A DNA stretch of 24,806 bases. It comes from Clostridiaceae bacterium AF10-41. GTDB lineage: Bacteria; Bacillota; Clostridia; Clostridiales; Clostridiaceae. The position numbers and the translations under genes were made by a program. Below, in pieces: positions 7,610 to 16,288 of this stretch (position 1 is the stretch's first letter; the number at the start of each line of letters is the position of its first letter). The stretch lies in assembly GCA_027686065.1 (NCBI GenBank), contig JAQCTH010000036.1, forward strand, positions 13,831 to 38,636, given 5' to 3'. Below the pieces are notes generated by a model. That model made no database searches and was not told the origin of the DNA. It saw only the letters and a program-made list of their open reading frames with translations.

Positions 7610-8368
7610 TTAATATATCACTTTTACATTATGCTTTGCTAAGCCATCAATTATATCTTCTTCTGGTCTTTTATCTGTGATTATATAATCAATGTCATCT
7701 AATTCACAGAATTTATATGATCCATCACTATAAAATTTTTCATTAATAGTAATTAGATACTTCTTTTTACTCATTTTTATAATTGCTTCCTTTGTACTTA
7801 CTTCATCTAAATTGAAATTACTAACAAAGTTATCTTCTATATTAATTCCACCTACACCAATAAAAGCTTTATCTATTTTAAATTTTTTAATTTCTTCCAC
7901 AGTAAAAGCCCCCATAGTTCCCCCTATTTTTTTATTATAAATTCCGCCTAACTGTATTATATCAATATTTGGCACTGAATCAAATTCTATAGCTATTCTA
8001 TTCATATTTGTTATTAATGTTATATTTTTTTTAAATCTAGTCATCATAGTTGCAATAGTATAGTTAGTACTTGAAATATCCATAAATATAACATCATTTT
8101 CTTGTATTTCATCCATAACTAATTTTGCTATTTTTTCTTTTTCTTCAATATTGCTTATAATCCTTGAAGTAGTATTATCATTATGAATTATTTTTCTCTC
8201 TAAAATTGCTCCTCCATATGTTCTTCTTATATTGCCTTGTTTCTCTAACTTGCTTAAATCCTTACGAATCATATCTTCAGAAACCTTAAATTTTTCACTT
8301 AGTTCTTTTACCCTTACCTTACCATCTTTTTTAATCATTTCTAATATATCTTCTAATCTTTCTTCCAT
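7610..8368 (-). CDS. DeoR/GlpR-family transcriptional repressor
   Basis: An N-terminal DeoR-type winged helix (residues about 1-56: EERLEDILEMIKKDGKV, VKELSEKFKVSEDMIRKDL, GNIRRTYGGA) is followed by the sugar-phosphate-sensing DeoRC domain (IFMDISSTNYTIA, LITNMNRIAIE, LGGIYNKKIGGTMG, KAFIGVGGI). Length from the ATG at 8368 is 252 aa, normal for the family. The start is not clear-cut: the ribosome binding site AGAGGTGG lies 14 nt before this ATG but 8 nt before an in-frame TTG at 8374, which would add two residues. GTGs at 8386 and 8383 lie inside the ribosome binding site. It is cotranscribed with the HAD phosphatase, and two direct repeats in its own promoter suggest autorepression. Confidence 0.93.
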   Translation of the reverse strand: MEERLEDILEMIKKDGKVRVKELSEKFKVSEDMIRKDLSKLEKQGNIRRTYGGAILERKIIHNDNTTSRIISNIEEKEKIAKLVMDEIQENDVIFMDISSTNYTIATMMTRFKKNITLITNMNRIAIEFDSVPNIDIIQLGGIYNKKIGGTMGAFTVEEIKKFKIDKAFIGVGGINIEDNFVSNFNLDEVSTKEAIIKMSKKKYLITINEKFYSDGSYKFCELDDIDYIITDKRPEEDIIDGLAKHNVKVIY

Positions 8369-8396
8369 AAACAATTGAATCACCACCTCTTTATTG

Positions 8397-8439
8397 TTTG
8401 TTATTATTTATTATCATTTTATATCATTTGTTATTATTT
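8397..8439 (-). promoter_or_regulatory. Candidate DeoR-type operator: two 13-bp direct repeats at the promoter
   Basis: AAATAATAACAAA on the minus strand occurs exactly at 8439-8427 and again at 8409-8397, with starts 30 bp apart (about three helical turns). A TATAAA -10-like element (8423-8418) lies between them and a TTGAAA at 8444-8439 could be the -35 (15-bp spacer, short). Direct AACAA-type repeats are common operators of this family; binding here is inferred. Confidence 0.45.
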
Positions 8440-8482
8440 TTCAATATTAAATAATTAGAAACATTAAACAATAATCTTTCTA

Positions 8483-8535
8483 AAAGAATAGGAACTATAT
8501 AACTACTTATTTTTGCAAAGTATTATACAGTTCCT
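8483..8535 (-). terminator. Strong intrinsic terminator of the CPBP protease gene
   Basis: On the minus strand AGGAACTGTATAATACTT pairs with AAGTAGTTATATAGTTCCT (18 pairs, one bulged G) around a 9-nt loop, followed by ATTCTTTT. It lies just after the protease stop and before the DeoR promoter. Confidence 0.8.
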
Positions 8536-8554
8536 AAATATTAAATATTAATTT

Positions 8555-9430
8555 TTAATTATTATAGTTTATAAAGCTAAACTCTTCACTTTCATCATCA
8601 TTATTTTTTTTCTTAATAAATAAAAGTGATATTACAATTCCTATGATTCCAAATATCATAAAACCTATAAAAGTACCTGTTACCATAATAGATTCTGATA
8701 AAAACATAGGTAGTATCGTTGCTATAGTATTATTAACCATATGCATTATTATTGCTGGCCACAATGATTTTGTTTTATATGTTACATATCCAAAAATCAA
8801 TCCTAACAATGTTGCATAAGAGCCTTGAATTAAATTTCCATGAAATAAACCGAATAATAGCGCTTGTATGATTATTGTCCAGGTTATAGATATATTTTTA
8901 TTTAACGTTTTATATATTATACCTCTAAATAAAAATTCTTCTGCAAATGGAGCAACTATTCCTACTGTTATTATTGAAATAATTATACTTCCTTCCGCTA
9001 GTGGTGAGAGTATTTGATTCATTGCATCAAAATATTTTGTAAGCAATCCTGCTTCTTCTATTAAACTTAATACTCCCGAATTAAATAGCCATACACATAC
9101 TCCAAGAACTCCTGCAATAATAAGATTTATATTTTTTGTTTTAACTATTTGTAGTTCTTTTTTAGTACTTTTCTTTCTCACTTTATAAATCAGTAAAAAT
9201 GTAAGTACTGTTATTATAGATGAAGCCAAAAGTATATAGTTTGTTAATCCTAGGATACTATTAGTCATGTCTTCTATATTAGGACCATTTGCGGTGATTT
9301 CATTTATATTATTAATTGTGTAAATAACTCCTATAGTACCTCCTACCACTACTGAAACTATTACCTGAATTAGAAAGGCTAATAATAAATATCCTGCAGC
9401 CCCAAAAAAACTTTTAAATTTTCCCTTCAT
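8555..9430 (-). CDS. CPBP-family intramembrane glutamic endopeptidase (CAAX protease/Abi family)
   Basis: A multi-pass membrane protein of 291 aa with the three conserved motifs of the CPBP (Rce1-like) family: EEFLFRG (Glu164, Glu165, Arg169), FGLFHGN (His197) and HMVNN (His230, Asn233). Hydrophobic segments lie at about residues 12-38, 62-82, 102-118, 148-162, 183-198, 204-217 and 252-275; the tail is charged (KKKNNDDESEEF). Members cleave membrane substrates or process bacteriocins, or confer self-immunity; no peptide-bacteriocin gene lies nearby, so the role is open. A GGGGGAG ribosome binding site precedes the ATG closely. It is monocistronic, with a strong terminator after it; TATAAT at about 9481-9486 on the minus strand is a candidate -10. 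Confidence 0.9.
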   Translation of the reverse strand: MKGKFKSFFGAAGYLLLAFLIQVIVSVVVGGTIGVIYTINNINEITANGPNIEDMTNSILGLTNYILLASSIITVLTFLLIYKVRKKSTKKELQIVKTKNINLIIAGVLGVCVWLFNSGVLSLIEEAGLLTKYFDAMNQILSPLAEGSIIISIITVGIVAPFAEEFLFRGIIYKTLNKNISITWTIIIQALLFGLFHGNLIQGSYATLLGLIFGYVTYKTKSLWPAIIMHMVNNTIATILPMFLSESIMVTGTFIGFMIFGIIGIVISLLFIKKKNNDDESEEFSFINYNN

Positions 9431-9620
9431 TTCTCCCCCTACCTTCTAGTATTATTTTTCATTAAATTTTATTAATTCTAATTATATACCATGCTGTAAT
9501 ATTTATCCATATATTTATGAAAAATCAGCCTTTTACATAAAAAACTCTATTTTACCATACTTTCTCTTTATTTTTTCTCTTCCTTAGTTTAAAATTAAAA
9601 GTAAAACTAAGATACTATTT
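9431..9620. other. AT-rich intergenic stretch upstream of the protease gene
   Basis: This stretch should hold the protease promoter. CTTAGTTT (9583-9590) can pair with AAACTAAG (9604-9611), a weak hairpin without a T run. No ORF with a ribosome binding site was seen. Confidence 0.4.
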
Positions 9621-9815
9621 ATTTCAGTTCACAGCGCAAAATTCACAGTTTACAGTTTCTGATTATAATCGGTGGAATAGAACAATTAACAAGGAACAGG
9701 AAATTTAATTTTACAGAGTAAAAAATCTTTAATTTTCATTTTCACTACTAACTTTAAATTTATAATCTGTTACCTACTACCTGTTACTTTATTCAAAAAC
9801 TATTAACTGTGCATC
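9621..9815. repeat. Degenerate repeat with inverted ends, copy 3
   Basis: The left end ATTTCAGTTCACAG (9621-9634) is the exact reverse complement of 4635-4648. Further AGTTCACAG-like words follow (ATTCACAGTTTACAGTTT), then AACAAGGAACAGG (9688-9700). The right half read as reverse complement gives GTAACAGGTAGTAGGTAACAG, like the words in copy 2, and TTAACTGTGCA (9803-9813) mirrors the left end imperfectly. It is more decayed than copy 1 and has no ORF. The rest of the gap up to the glnS ribosome binding site shows only AT-rich DNA. Confidence 0.5.
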
Positions 9816-9940
9816 ATAAAATTGCTTTGCGATTTAAGACTAATCATAAATATATAAAAATATGATTTAAAAGTAAAAAATAGTATATAACTAATATATA
9901 AGGTAATAAAAAGATAAATTTGTACAGGAGAGGTATGCAT

Positions 9941-11605
9941 ATGTCAAATGAAATTAATTCATCTAATTTTATAAGAAATATAATAATCGAAGACTTAGAA
10001 AGTAAGAAACATAATGAGATTATAACTCGTTTTCCACCTGAGCCAAATGGATATTTACACATTGGTCATGCTAAGTCAATAGTTTTAAATTCAGGTCTTT
10101 CAAAAGAATTTAATGGGAAATTCAATTTAAGATTTGATGATACAAATCCAACTAAAGAAGATACTGAATATGTTGACTCTATTAAAGAAGATGTTAAGTG
10201 GCTTGGTGGCAATTGGGATAATATTTATTTTGCCTCAAATTACTTTGATATAATGTATGATAAGGCAAAACTTCTAATAAAAAAAGGCTTAGCTTATGTT
10301 TGTGATTTAACACCTGAAGAAATAAGACAATATAGAGGAACTTTAACTGAACCTGGCAAAGAAAGTCCTTATAGAAATAGATCAGTTGAAGAAAATCTTG
10401 ATTTATTAGAAAGAATGAAAAAAGGCGAATTTAAAGATGGAGAAAAAGTATTAAGAGCTAAAATAGATATGACTTCTCCTAATATAAATATGAGAGATCC
10501 TATAATATATAGAATCGCACATGCTACTCACCACAATACTGGTGATAATTGGTGTATATATCCTATGTATGATTTTGCTCATCCGCTTGAAGATGCAATA
10601 GAAGGAATAACTCACTCAATTTGTACTTTAGAATTTGAAGATCATAGACCCCTTTATGATTGGTTTGTAAGAGAATGTGAAATGGAAAGCACTCCAAGAC
10701 AAATAGAGTTTGCTAGACTTAACATGACTAATACTGTTATGAGTAAAAGAAAGCTTAAGCAACTAGTAGACGAAAATATAGTTGATGGTTGGGATGATCC
10801 AAGAATGCCTACAGTGTCTGGTTTAAGAAGAAAGGGTTATACTCCTGAAGCTATTAAGAACTTCTGCACAGCAATTGGAGTTTCTAAAGCAAATTCTCTT
10901 GTAGATTCTCAAATGCTTGAGTATTTTATAAGAGAAGATTTACAACTTAAAGCTAATGCTGCTATGGCTGTTACGAGACCACTAAAAGTTATTATCACTA
11001 ACTATCCAGAAGGTCAAAGTGAAATGCTACCAGTTCCAAACAATGCAAAAAATGAAGCAGCTGGCACAAGAGAAGTTCCATTCTCAAGAGAAATATATGT
11101 AGAGCAAGAAGACTTTATGGAAGTACCTGTTAAAAAGTATTTTAGACTATTCCCAGGTAACGAAGTTAGATTAATTGGAGCTTATTTTATTAAGTGTAAC
11201 GATGTAATAAAAGATGAAAATGGTAATGTTATAGAATTACATTGTACTTATGATCCTGAAACTAAGAGTGGCTCTGGATTTACTGGAAGAAAAGTTAAAG
11301 GAACTATTCACTGGGTAGATGCAAAAACTGCAAAGCCAGCTGAATTTAGACTTTATGAACCATTAATATTAGATGATGCTCCTGAAAATGAAGGTAAGCA
11401 CTTCTTAGAGCAAATTAATCCAAATTCATTAGAAATATTAGAAGGATTTATCGAAGAAACTACTTCTAAAATTGCAAAACCACAAGATAAGTTCCAATTA
11501 GTTAGAAATGGATTCTTTAATGTAGATCCTAAGTACACTACTGACGATAAGCTTGTCTTTAACAGAATAGTTTCTCTTAAGAGCTCATTTAAGATAAATA
11601 ATTAA
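9941..11605 (+). CDS. glnS: Glutamine--tRNA ligase
   Basis: This cytoplasmic class I synthetase charges tRNA-Gln with glutamine. From the ATG at 9941 it has 554 aa, the same as E. coli GlnRS, and HIGH falls at residues 40-43 as in E. coli ([15 protein letters not shown]). The second signature is MSKRK ([11 protein letters not shown]). The [27 protein letters not shown] and [12 protein letters not shown] blocks are GlnRS-specific compared with GluRS; the C-terminal beta-barrel anticodon domain includes [21 protein letters not shown] at 9926-9933 sets the start at 9941; the ATG at 9935 is close and the TTG at 9920 lies upstream of the ribosome binding site. No T-box is visible, unlike gltX. GlnRS is absent from many firmicutes, which use GatCAB instead, and the family is thought to have spread by lateral transfer; base use here matches the neighbours. 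Confidence 0.97.
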   Translation: MSNEINSSNFIRNIIIEDLESKKHNEIITRFPPEPNGYLHIGHAKSIVLNSGLSKEFNGKFNLRFDDTNPTKEDTEYVDSIKEDVKWLGGNWDNIYFASNYFDIMYDKAKLLIKKGLAYVCDLTPEEIRQYRGTLTEPGKESPYRNRSVEENLDLLERMKKGEFKDGEKVLRAKIDMTSPNINMRDPIIYRIAHATHHNTGDNWCIYPMYDFAHPLEDAIEGITHSICTLEFEDHRPLYDWFVRECEMESTPRQIEFARLNMTNTVMSKRKLKQLVDENIVDGWDDPRMPTVSGLRRKGYTPEAIKNFCTAIGVSKANSLVDSQMLEYFIREDLQLKANAAMAVTRPLKVIITNYPEGQSEMLPVPNNAKNEAAGTREVPFSREIYVEQEDFMEVPVKKYFRLFPGNEVRLIGAYFIKCNDVIKDENGNVIELHCTYDPETKSGSGFTGRKVKGTIHWVDAKTAKPAEFRLYEPLILDDAPENEGKHFLEQINPNSLEILEGFIEETTSKIAKPQDKFQLVRNGFFNVDPKYTTDDKLVFNRIVSLKSSFKINN

Positions 11606-11649
11606 AAAAATGAAAGAATTGTGGATATAATTCAGTTAAGTGAATTTTT

Positions 11650-11678
11650 GGAGAGTTGCTGTGGCAACTCTCCTTTTT
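11650..11678 (+). terminator. Intrinsic terminator of glnS
   Basis: GGAGAGTTGC (11650-11659), loop TGTG, GCAACTCTCC (11664-11673), then TTTTT. This is a perfect 10-bp GC-containing stem downstream of the glnS stop. Confidence 0.92.
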
Positions 11679-11816
11679 AAGTAATTTATTAAAAGTTATA
11701 TCGCAAATTTTATACTATTCAGTCATTTTTTTGTTGAAATATTTCTTTATTGGTTATAAAATATTCTATGTATTTTACATACATAATAATTAAACTTAAG
11801 ATATACGGAGGTACTT

Positions 11817-12419
11817 ATGAATAATTTTATAACTATATTAATATTAACAATTGTTGGTGGTCTTATTGGATGGATAACGAATATATTAGCTATAAAACTT
11901 ATGTTTAGGCCTATTAAGCCTATTAAGATTCCTATCTTAAATATTGAAATATTAGGCTTAATTCCTAAAAGAAAAAATGAAATTGCTTCTAATATTGGTG
12001 AAGTTATTTCTAATGAATTACTTTCAATAGATGATATATTAGATCAAGCATTAAATAACTCTAATGGAGAAAGCTTTAATTCGCATATAACAAATAAAGT
12101 GAAAAGTATAATAAATGAAAAGCTTAATATTATTCCTATGCCATTTAGAATTATGGCTACACCTTATATAGATGAAATTTTAAATAAAGAAGTTCCCGAT
12201 GCAATTAATGAAATTAGCATTGATTTATTAATTAAAACTAAAGAAAATGTTAATATTCAAGAAATTATTGAAGAAAAAATTAATCAATTGGACTTAGAAA
12301 AATTAGAATATATCATAATCAATGTTGCCAAAAAAGAGCTTAAGCATATTGAAATTTTAGGTCTTATATTAGGGGCTATTATTGGAGTACTTCAAGGAAT
12401 CTTAGTTATTTTCCTTTAA
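11817..12419 (+). CDS. DUF445-family membrane protein, short form
   Basis: The 200-aa protein has the DUF445 plan: an N-terminal transmembrane segment (about 4-26) running into GWITNILAIKLMFRPIKP, a soluble, largely helical middle rich in Glu, Asn and Ile, and a C-terminal segment ELKHIEILGLILGAIIGVLQ that ends in a second membrane helix. Bacillus YheB, in the same family, is about twice as long, so this is a compact version that keeps both conserved ends. Function is unknown in the family. GGAGG lies 6 nt before the ATG. It is flanked by terminators or AT-rich gaps and is probably transcribed alone; an A/U-only inverted repeat (12427-12435 with 12448-12456) follows the stop. Confidence 0.82.
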   Translation: MNNFITILILTIVGGLIGWITNILAIKLMFRPIKPIKIPILNIEILGLIPKRKNEIASNIGEVISNELLSIDDILDQALNNSNGESFNSHITNKVKSIINEKLNIIPMPFRIMATPYIDEILNKEVPDAINEISIDLLIKTKENVNIQEIIEEKINQLDLEKLEYIIINVAKKELKHIEILGLILGAIIGVLQGILVIFL

Positions 12420-12536
12420 GAAAAATATATTATTATTTACACTTAACTAATAATATCTTATATATTCTTATCTATATTGAATTGTATAATATAGTCATTT
12501 AAAATAGTAATTAATATGTTCTTATGTTAGATTGAG

Positions 12537-13403
12537 GTGATTTTTATATTAGAAGCTTACTTTTTAGAAAATAGTATTAGAGACTTTAATGATATGTATC
12601 TTTGCTATTGTGGCTTAGAAAAGTGTGTGCCTTTACATTCCTTTGGTCCTGCTGTTAGACCTAATTATTTATTACATTATGTATTAGAAGGAAAAGGTTA
12701 TTATTATGTGGATAATAAAAAATTTACAGTTAATAAAAATGAAGGTTTTTTAATAAGCCCTAATATCGTTACTTTTTACCAAGCTGATCTGGAAAATCCT
12801 TGGACTTATTTATGGATAGGAATTGATGGTAACAAGGTTGAATCTTACTTAAAATCAGTAGGTCTAGATAAAAATAATGTAATTTTTAAATCTAGTGAAA
12901 ATGATGAACTTAAAGAATATGTTATGGAAATGCTAAAGCACCATAGAAGTACCCCTGCTGATTCTTTCAAAATAGAAGGGCTTTTATATCTGTTTTTTTC
13001 CAAATTAGCAGAAGATAATAAAAGTATATTACTTAATGATAAAAATCATTCTTATAATACATATATAAATAATGCAGTAGAGTTTATTCAAAACAATTAT
13101 CATTCACAAATTAAAGTAACTGATCTTGCTGACTATGTATGCTTAAATAGAAGTTACCTAACATCTATTTTTCAAAAACATTTAAATATGTCTCCCCAAA
13201 AGTTTTTAATGGAGTTTAGAATAACTAAAGCTTCAGAACTTTTATATAATACAGATTTACCCATTAGTAATATTGCTTTTTCCTGTGGATATAATGATCC
13301 ACTAGCCTTTTCAAAAGCCTTTAAAAAGGTAAAAGGCGTTAGTCCAAAAGAGTATAGATTAAATAAAGATATTTCTGCAAATAAGCTTATATTAAGAACA
13401 TAA
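12537..13403 (+). CDS. AraC-family transcriptional regulator; start codon unusual
   Basis: An N-terminal cupin-like sensor domain (about residues 20-140: HSFGPAVRPNYLLHYVLEGKG, ISPNIVTFYQADLENPWTYLW) is followed by the double helix-turn-helix AraC domain (about 180-280: VTDLADYVCLNRSYLTSIFQ and ISNIAFSCGYNDPLAFSKAF, then GVSPKEYR). The sensor type is common among regulators of alpha-galactoside and other oligosaccharide genes, which fits the convergent alpha-galactosidase gene. The annotated start GTG at 12537 overlaps the only ribosome-binding-site-like sequence, GAGGTG (12534-12539). No ATG, GTG or TTG lies at proper distance in frame; ATA at 12546 or ATT at 12540 would fit spacing, and the first in-frame ATG is at 12594, within conserved-looking sequence. 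The product identity is sure, the exact N-terminus is not. A TATAAT is at 12485-12490. Confidence 0.88.
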   Translation: MIFILEAYFLENSIRDFNDMYLCYCGLEKCVPLHSFGPAVRPNYLLHYVLEGKGYYYVDNKKFTVNKNEGFLISPNIVTFYQADLENPWTYLWIGIDGNKVESYLKSVGLDKNNVIFKSSENDELKEYVMEMLKHHRSTPADSFKIEGLLYLFFSKLAEDNKSILLNDKNHSYNTYINNAVEFIQNNYHSQIKVTDLADYVCLNRSYLTSIFQKHLNMSPQKFLMEFRITKASELLYNTDLPISNIAFSCGYNDPLAFSKAFKKVKGVSPKEYRLNKDISANKLILRT

Positions 13404-13420
13404 TTAAATATTTATTATAT

Positions 13421-13460
13421 AAAAGAGAGAAACTCACTTTATCTGATTTTCTCTCTTTTT
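13421..13460. terminator. Bidirectional terminator between araC and the alpha-galactosidase gene
   Basis: AAAAGAGAGAAA (13421-13432) pairs perfectly with TTTCTCTCTTTT (13448-13459). T runs follow on both strands, suiting the two convergent genes. Confidence 0.82.
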
Positions 13461-13475
13461 AAATTTCTTTTATAT

Positions 13476-15665
13476 TTAGCTTATTTTACTTAATGTCCAA
13501 ATTTTAGCTTGGTAATCATTAAATAATTCTCCAATTTCAATCCCTATATACATAAGTTCATCTCCACCAAATACTTCTCCAGTTTCATTAACTTTATATA
13601 ATGAATTTTCCTCTAGTGCTTTAAGCTTTAATCTCCTTGGAAGTACATTTGCTTCTCCATACTTTTTTACATAACTAACTACAACTTTATTTTTATCTTT
13701 GGTTAAATTCATCCATGCTACTTCATTACTATTAAATGAACTCTTTAGCCTATATAAATCCCCATATTGGATAATAGCTCTTATATTTTTATAAAACTCA
13801 ACTTGAGCTTTCACTTCTTCTTTTTCTTCATTGCTCATTTTTGTTATATCTAATTCGTAACCAAAGCTACCAGCCATAGCTACTACCCCTCTTGTATTAA
13901 GTGGAGTTATTCTTCCCACCTGATGGTTTGGAGCTGCTGAAACATGGCTTCCCATAGAACTAGGTGGATAAACTAATGATGTGCCTTCTTGAATCTTTAA
14001 TCTTTCAATAGCATCAGTATCATCACTTGTCCAAGCTTGTGGCATATAATGTAACATTCCACCATCAAATCTTCCACCTCCACCAGAGCAGCTTTCATAT
14101 AAAATATTAGGAAAATCTGAAGTTATATTTTCTAATATTCTATATAATCCTAACATATATCTATGCACAACTTCTTTTTGCTTTTTAGCTGGCCATGCAG
14201 GTGATCCTATTTCACTCATATTTCTATTCATATCCCATTTAACATAAGATATTGGTGCTGATTTCAATATATTTTTAAGCATCTTTATTACTGCATCACA
14301 AACCTCACTTCTAGACAAATCTAATATAAGCTGATTTCTTGCTTGTGAGCATGTTCTACCTTCTATATGAATACACCAATCTGGATGTTCATCATACAAT
14401 TCACTATTTGGCGAAATCATTTCTGGCTCAAACCATAAGCCAAATTGTATTCCCATTTCATTTATTTCTGATGCTAATAAATTTAATCCACCTTTTATTT
14501 TCTCTTCGTTAACAAACCAATCTCCAAGTGAAGACTCATCACTATTTCTTTTTCCAAACCATCCATCATCTAATACAAATAATTCTATTCCAAGTTTACT
14601 GGACTCCTTTGCTAGCTCTTTAATTTTTTCATTATTAAAATCAAAATATGTTGCTTCCCAATTATTTATAAGTATTGGTCTTTCCTTATCTTTATATATT
14701 CCTCTAGCTAATCTTTCTCTATATAAATCATGATATATATGAGACATTCCCGTTAGTCCATTAGGTGAATATACTAATACGGCTTCAGGGGTTTGAAACT
14801 CTTCTCTTGCTTCCAAATTCCAAGTAAAGTCAAAGGGATTTATACCAATTTGTGCTCTTGAATTATTATGCATATCAACTTCAACATTTGCTAAAAAGTT
14901 TCCACTATAAATTAAATTGAATCCATAAACATCTCCATAATCTTCATTAGCATTATGACTAACTAATGCCATAAATGGATTTTGAGCATGGCTGCTTGCC
15001 CCTCTTCTACTTTCTACACATTGTCCTCCAGACCTTAATGGGGTTCTTATTATATGCCGCTCTCTTGCCCATGCTCCTGATAAATGTATAAAATCAAATT
15101 CACTGTTATTAAAGTCAACATTAGCACTTAAAACTCTTAATATATCAACGTCTTCATCGCTATCATTTATTATTTTACAAGATCTTGCTATTGCATTATA
15201 TTCTTCAAAAATAGTATAGGATAATATTACTCTAAGCCTTGCCAACTCATCCTTTAAGGTTATCTCTAGAGTTTCTGCTTCATTATCATTTTCTACATAG
15301 GTTGCTGGTAGTCCATTAAGTTTTTTCTTCCCCTTAAATATTTTATGACTATCATATCTAAAATCTGTTACAGTTGTTCCATTTGGCAACTTCATTTGAA
15401 TTGCCGGTGATCGTAAATCTGGATTTCCATAGGTTGGGTATTCCTGTGGTATTGCTTCTAAATGTAAATTATCTATATTATCTAAGTCAGCTAAAAAACT
15501 TCCACACTGTCTTTTTTTAATTATATAATCTATTTTATTTGAATTAATTTTTCTTCCCCAATATAAATGAACTATATGTCCAGTTTCTAAAACTCTTACT
15601 ACATAGCTTATATTTTTTGATTCAATATTAAATAGCTTATTTTCTTTATTAAATCTAATTCCCAT
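13476..15665 (-). CDS. Alpha-galactosidase, glycoside hydrolase family 36
   Basis: It removes terminal alpha-1,6-galactose from raffinose-family sugars and galacto-glycans; no signal peptide is seen, so it is cytoplasmic. From the ATG at 15665 it has 729 aa, standard for GH36. An N-terminal beta-sandwich precedes the TIM barrel (LFVLDDGWFG, FGLWFEPEMI). The nucleophile Asp478 lies in YVKWDMNR and the acid/base Asp548 in TSDDTDAIERL; these numbers coincide with those I recall for Geobacillus stearothermophilus AgaA/AgaB. The longer in-frame start (ATG ATG at 15680) is rejected because GGAGG (15675-15671), the ribosome binding site, lies between it and 15665. A TATAAT at 15719-15714 is a likely -10 without a good -35, as expected if an activator such as the neighbouring AraC protein is needed (inference). 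No transporter gene is adjacent. Confidence 0.96.
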   Translation of the reverse strand: MGIRFNKENKLFNIESKNISYVVRVLETGHIVHLYWGRKINSNKIDYIIKKRQCGSFLADLDNIDNLHLEAIPQEYPTYGNPDLRSPAIQMKLPNGTTVTDFRYDSHKIFKGKKKLNGLPATYVENDNEAETLEITLKDELARLRVILSYTIFEEYNAIARSCKIINDSDEDVDILRVLSANVDFNNSEFDFIHLSGAWARERHIIRTPLRSGGQCVESRRGASSHAQNPFMALVSHNANEDYGDVYGFNLIYSGNFLANVEVDMHNNSRAQIGINPFDFTWNLEAREEFQTPEAVLVYSPNGLTGMSHIYHDLYRERLARGIYKDKERPILINNWEATYFDFNNEKIKELAKESSKLGIELFVLDDGWFGKRNSDESSLGDWFVNEEKIKGGLNLLASEINEMGIQFGLWFEPEMISPNSELYDEHPDWCIHIEGRTCSQARNQLILDLSRSEVCDAVIKMLKNILKSAPISYVKWDMNRNMSEIGSPAWPAKKQKEVVHRYMLGLYRILENITSDFPNILYESCSGGGGRFDGGMLHYMPQAWTSDDTDAIERLKIQEGTSLVYPPSSMGSHVSAAPNHQVGRITPLNTRGVVAMAGSFGYELDITKMSNEEKEEVKAQVEFYKNIRAIIQYGDLYRLKSSFNSNEVAWMNLTKDKNKVVVSYVKKYGEANVLPRRLKLKALEENSLYKVNETGEVFGGDELMYIGIEIGELFNDYQAKIWTLSKIS

Positions 15666-15805
15666 ATTATCCTCCATCATAAATATATTTTTATATCTTT
15701 AATACTTAAGAATATTATAATTTGTGATGGATTTTATTAACATGACTATTTGTTATAACTTTATGTCCTAATGTTATTTTTTATTAAGTATATATTATCT
15801 AATAT

Positions 15806-15836
15806 AAAAAAGAGCTGTTTAGCACAGCTCTTTTTT
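15806..15836 (-). terminator. Intrinsic terminator of the rsgA-GNAT operon
   Basis: AAAAAAGAGCTGT (15806-15818) pairs with ACAGCTCTTTTTT (15824-15836) around the loop TTAGC. It begins 2 nt after the acetyltransferase stop and can work in both directions. Confidence 0.88.
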
Positions 15837-15837
15837 A

Positions 15838-16287
15838 CTATTCTGATTTGAATAATAGTTCATCTTCTAAAACTTTTCCTGTATCCTTAAATCCAAAACT
15901 TTCATAAAGTTTTCTTGCTATATTATTCTTTGGATCAAAGGAAATATATATATCCTTACAATTCTCAAGCTTCTTCATTTCTTCAATTATTTTACCTAAA
16001 GCAAGTTTTCCATATCCATTACCTTGATATTTATAATCTATCATAAACCTACATATTTCATAAAAAGAATATTCATAGCAATATCCATACATTGTAAATC
16101 CAATCATTAAATCATCATCATATATTGCTTTCACAATCCAGCCCTTTTGAACCTTTGATTGTGCAATGGAAAAAGCATTTGAAGCAACGAATTCTTCAAA
16201 AACATAGTGCTTACCATCTTTATTAGTAGTTAATAGGGTACATTTCACTAAATTATTCTCATCAATATCTTTTAAATATATACTCAT
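15838..16287 (-). CDS. GNAT-family N-acetyltransferase, BltD/PaiA-like
   Basis: The 149-aa protein carries the GNAT fold: central strand ICRFMIDYKYQ and acetyl-CoA loop YQGNGYGKLAL (motif A, Q/R-x-x-G-x-G/A pattern), then IYISFDPKNNIARKLYESFGFKDTG (motif B). The N-terminal IYLKDIDENNLVKC, the GFTMYGYCYE segment and overall length resemble the spermidine/spermine acetyltransferases BltD and PaiA of Bacillus, so polyamines are possible substrates, but this is inference from resemblance. The gene begins one base after the rsgA stop (TAA A ATG) with an AAGAGG ribosome binding site inside rsgA, so the two are cotranscribed and probably coupled. Confidence 0.88.
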   Translation of the reverse strand: MSIYLKDIDENNLVKCTLLTTNKDGKHYVFEEFVASNAFSIAQSKVQKGWIVKAIYDDDLMIGFTMYGYCYEYSFYEICRFMIDYKYQGNGYGKLALGKIIEEMKKLENCKDIYISFDPKNNIARKLYESFGFKDTGKVLEDELLFKSE

Positions 16288-16288
16288 T

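Noticed and set aside
9816..9940. T-box before glnS
   Set aside because: No T-box consensus or terminator stem; the upstream space is filled by repeat and plain AT-rich DNA.
9844..10062. 72-aa hydrophobic minus-strand ORF over the glnS start
   Set aside because: Overlaps glnS antisense; hydrophobicity comes from AT-rich sequence.
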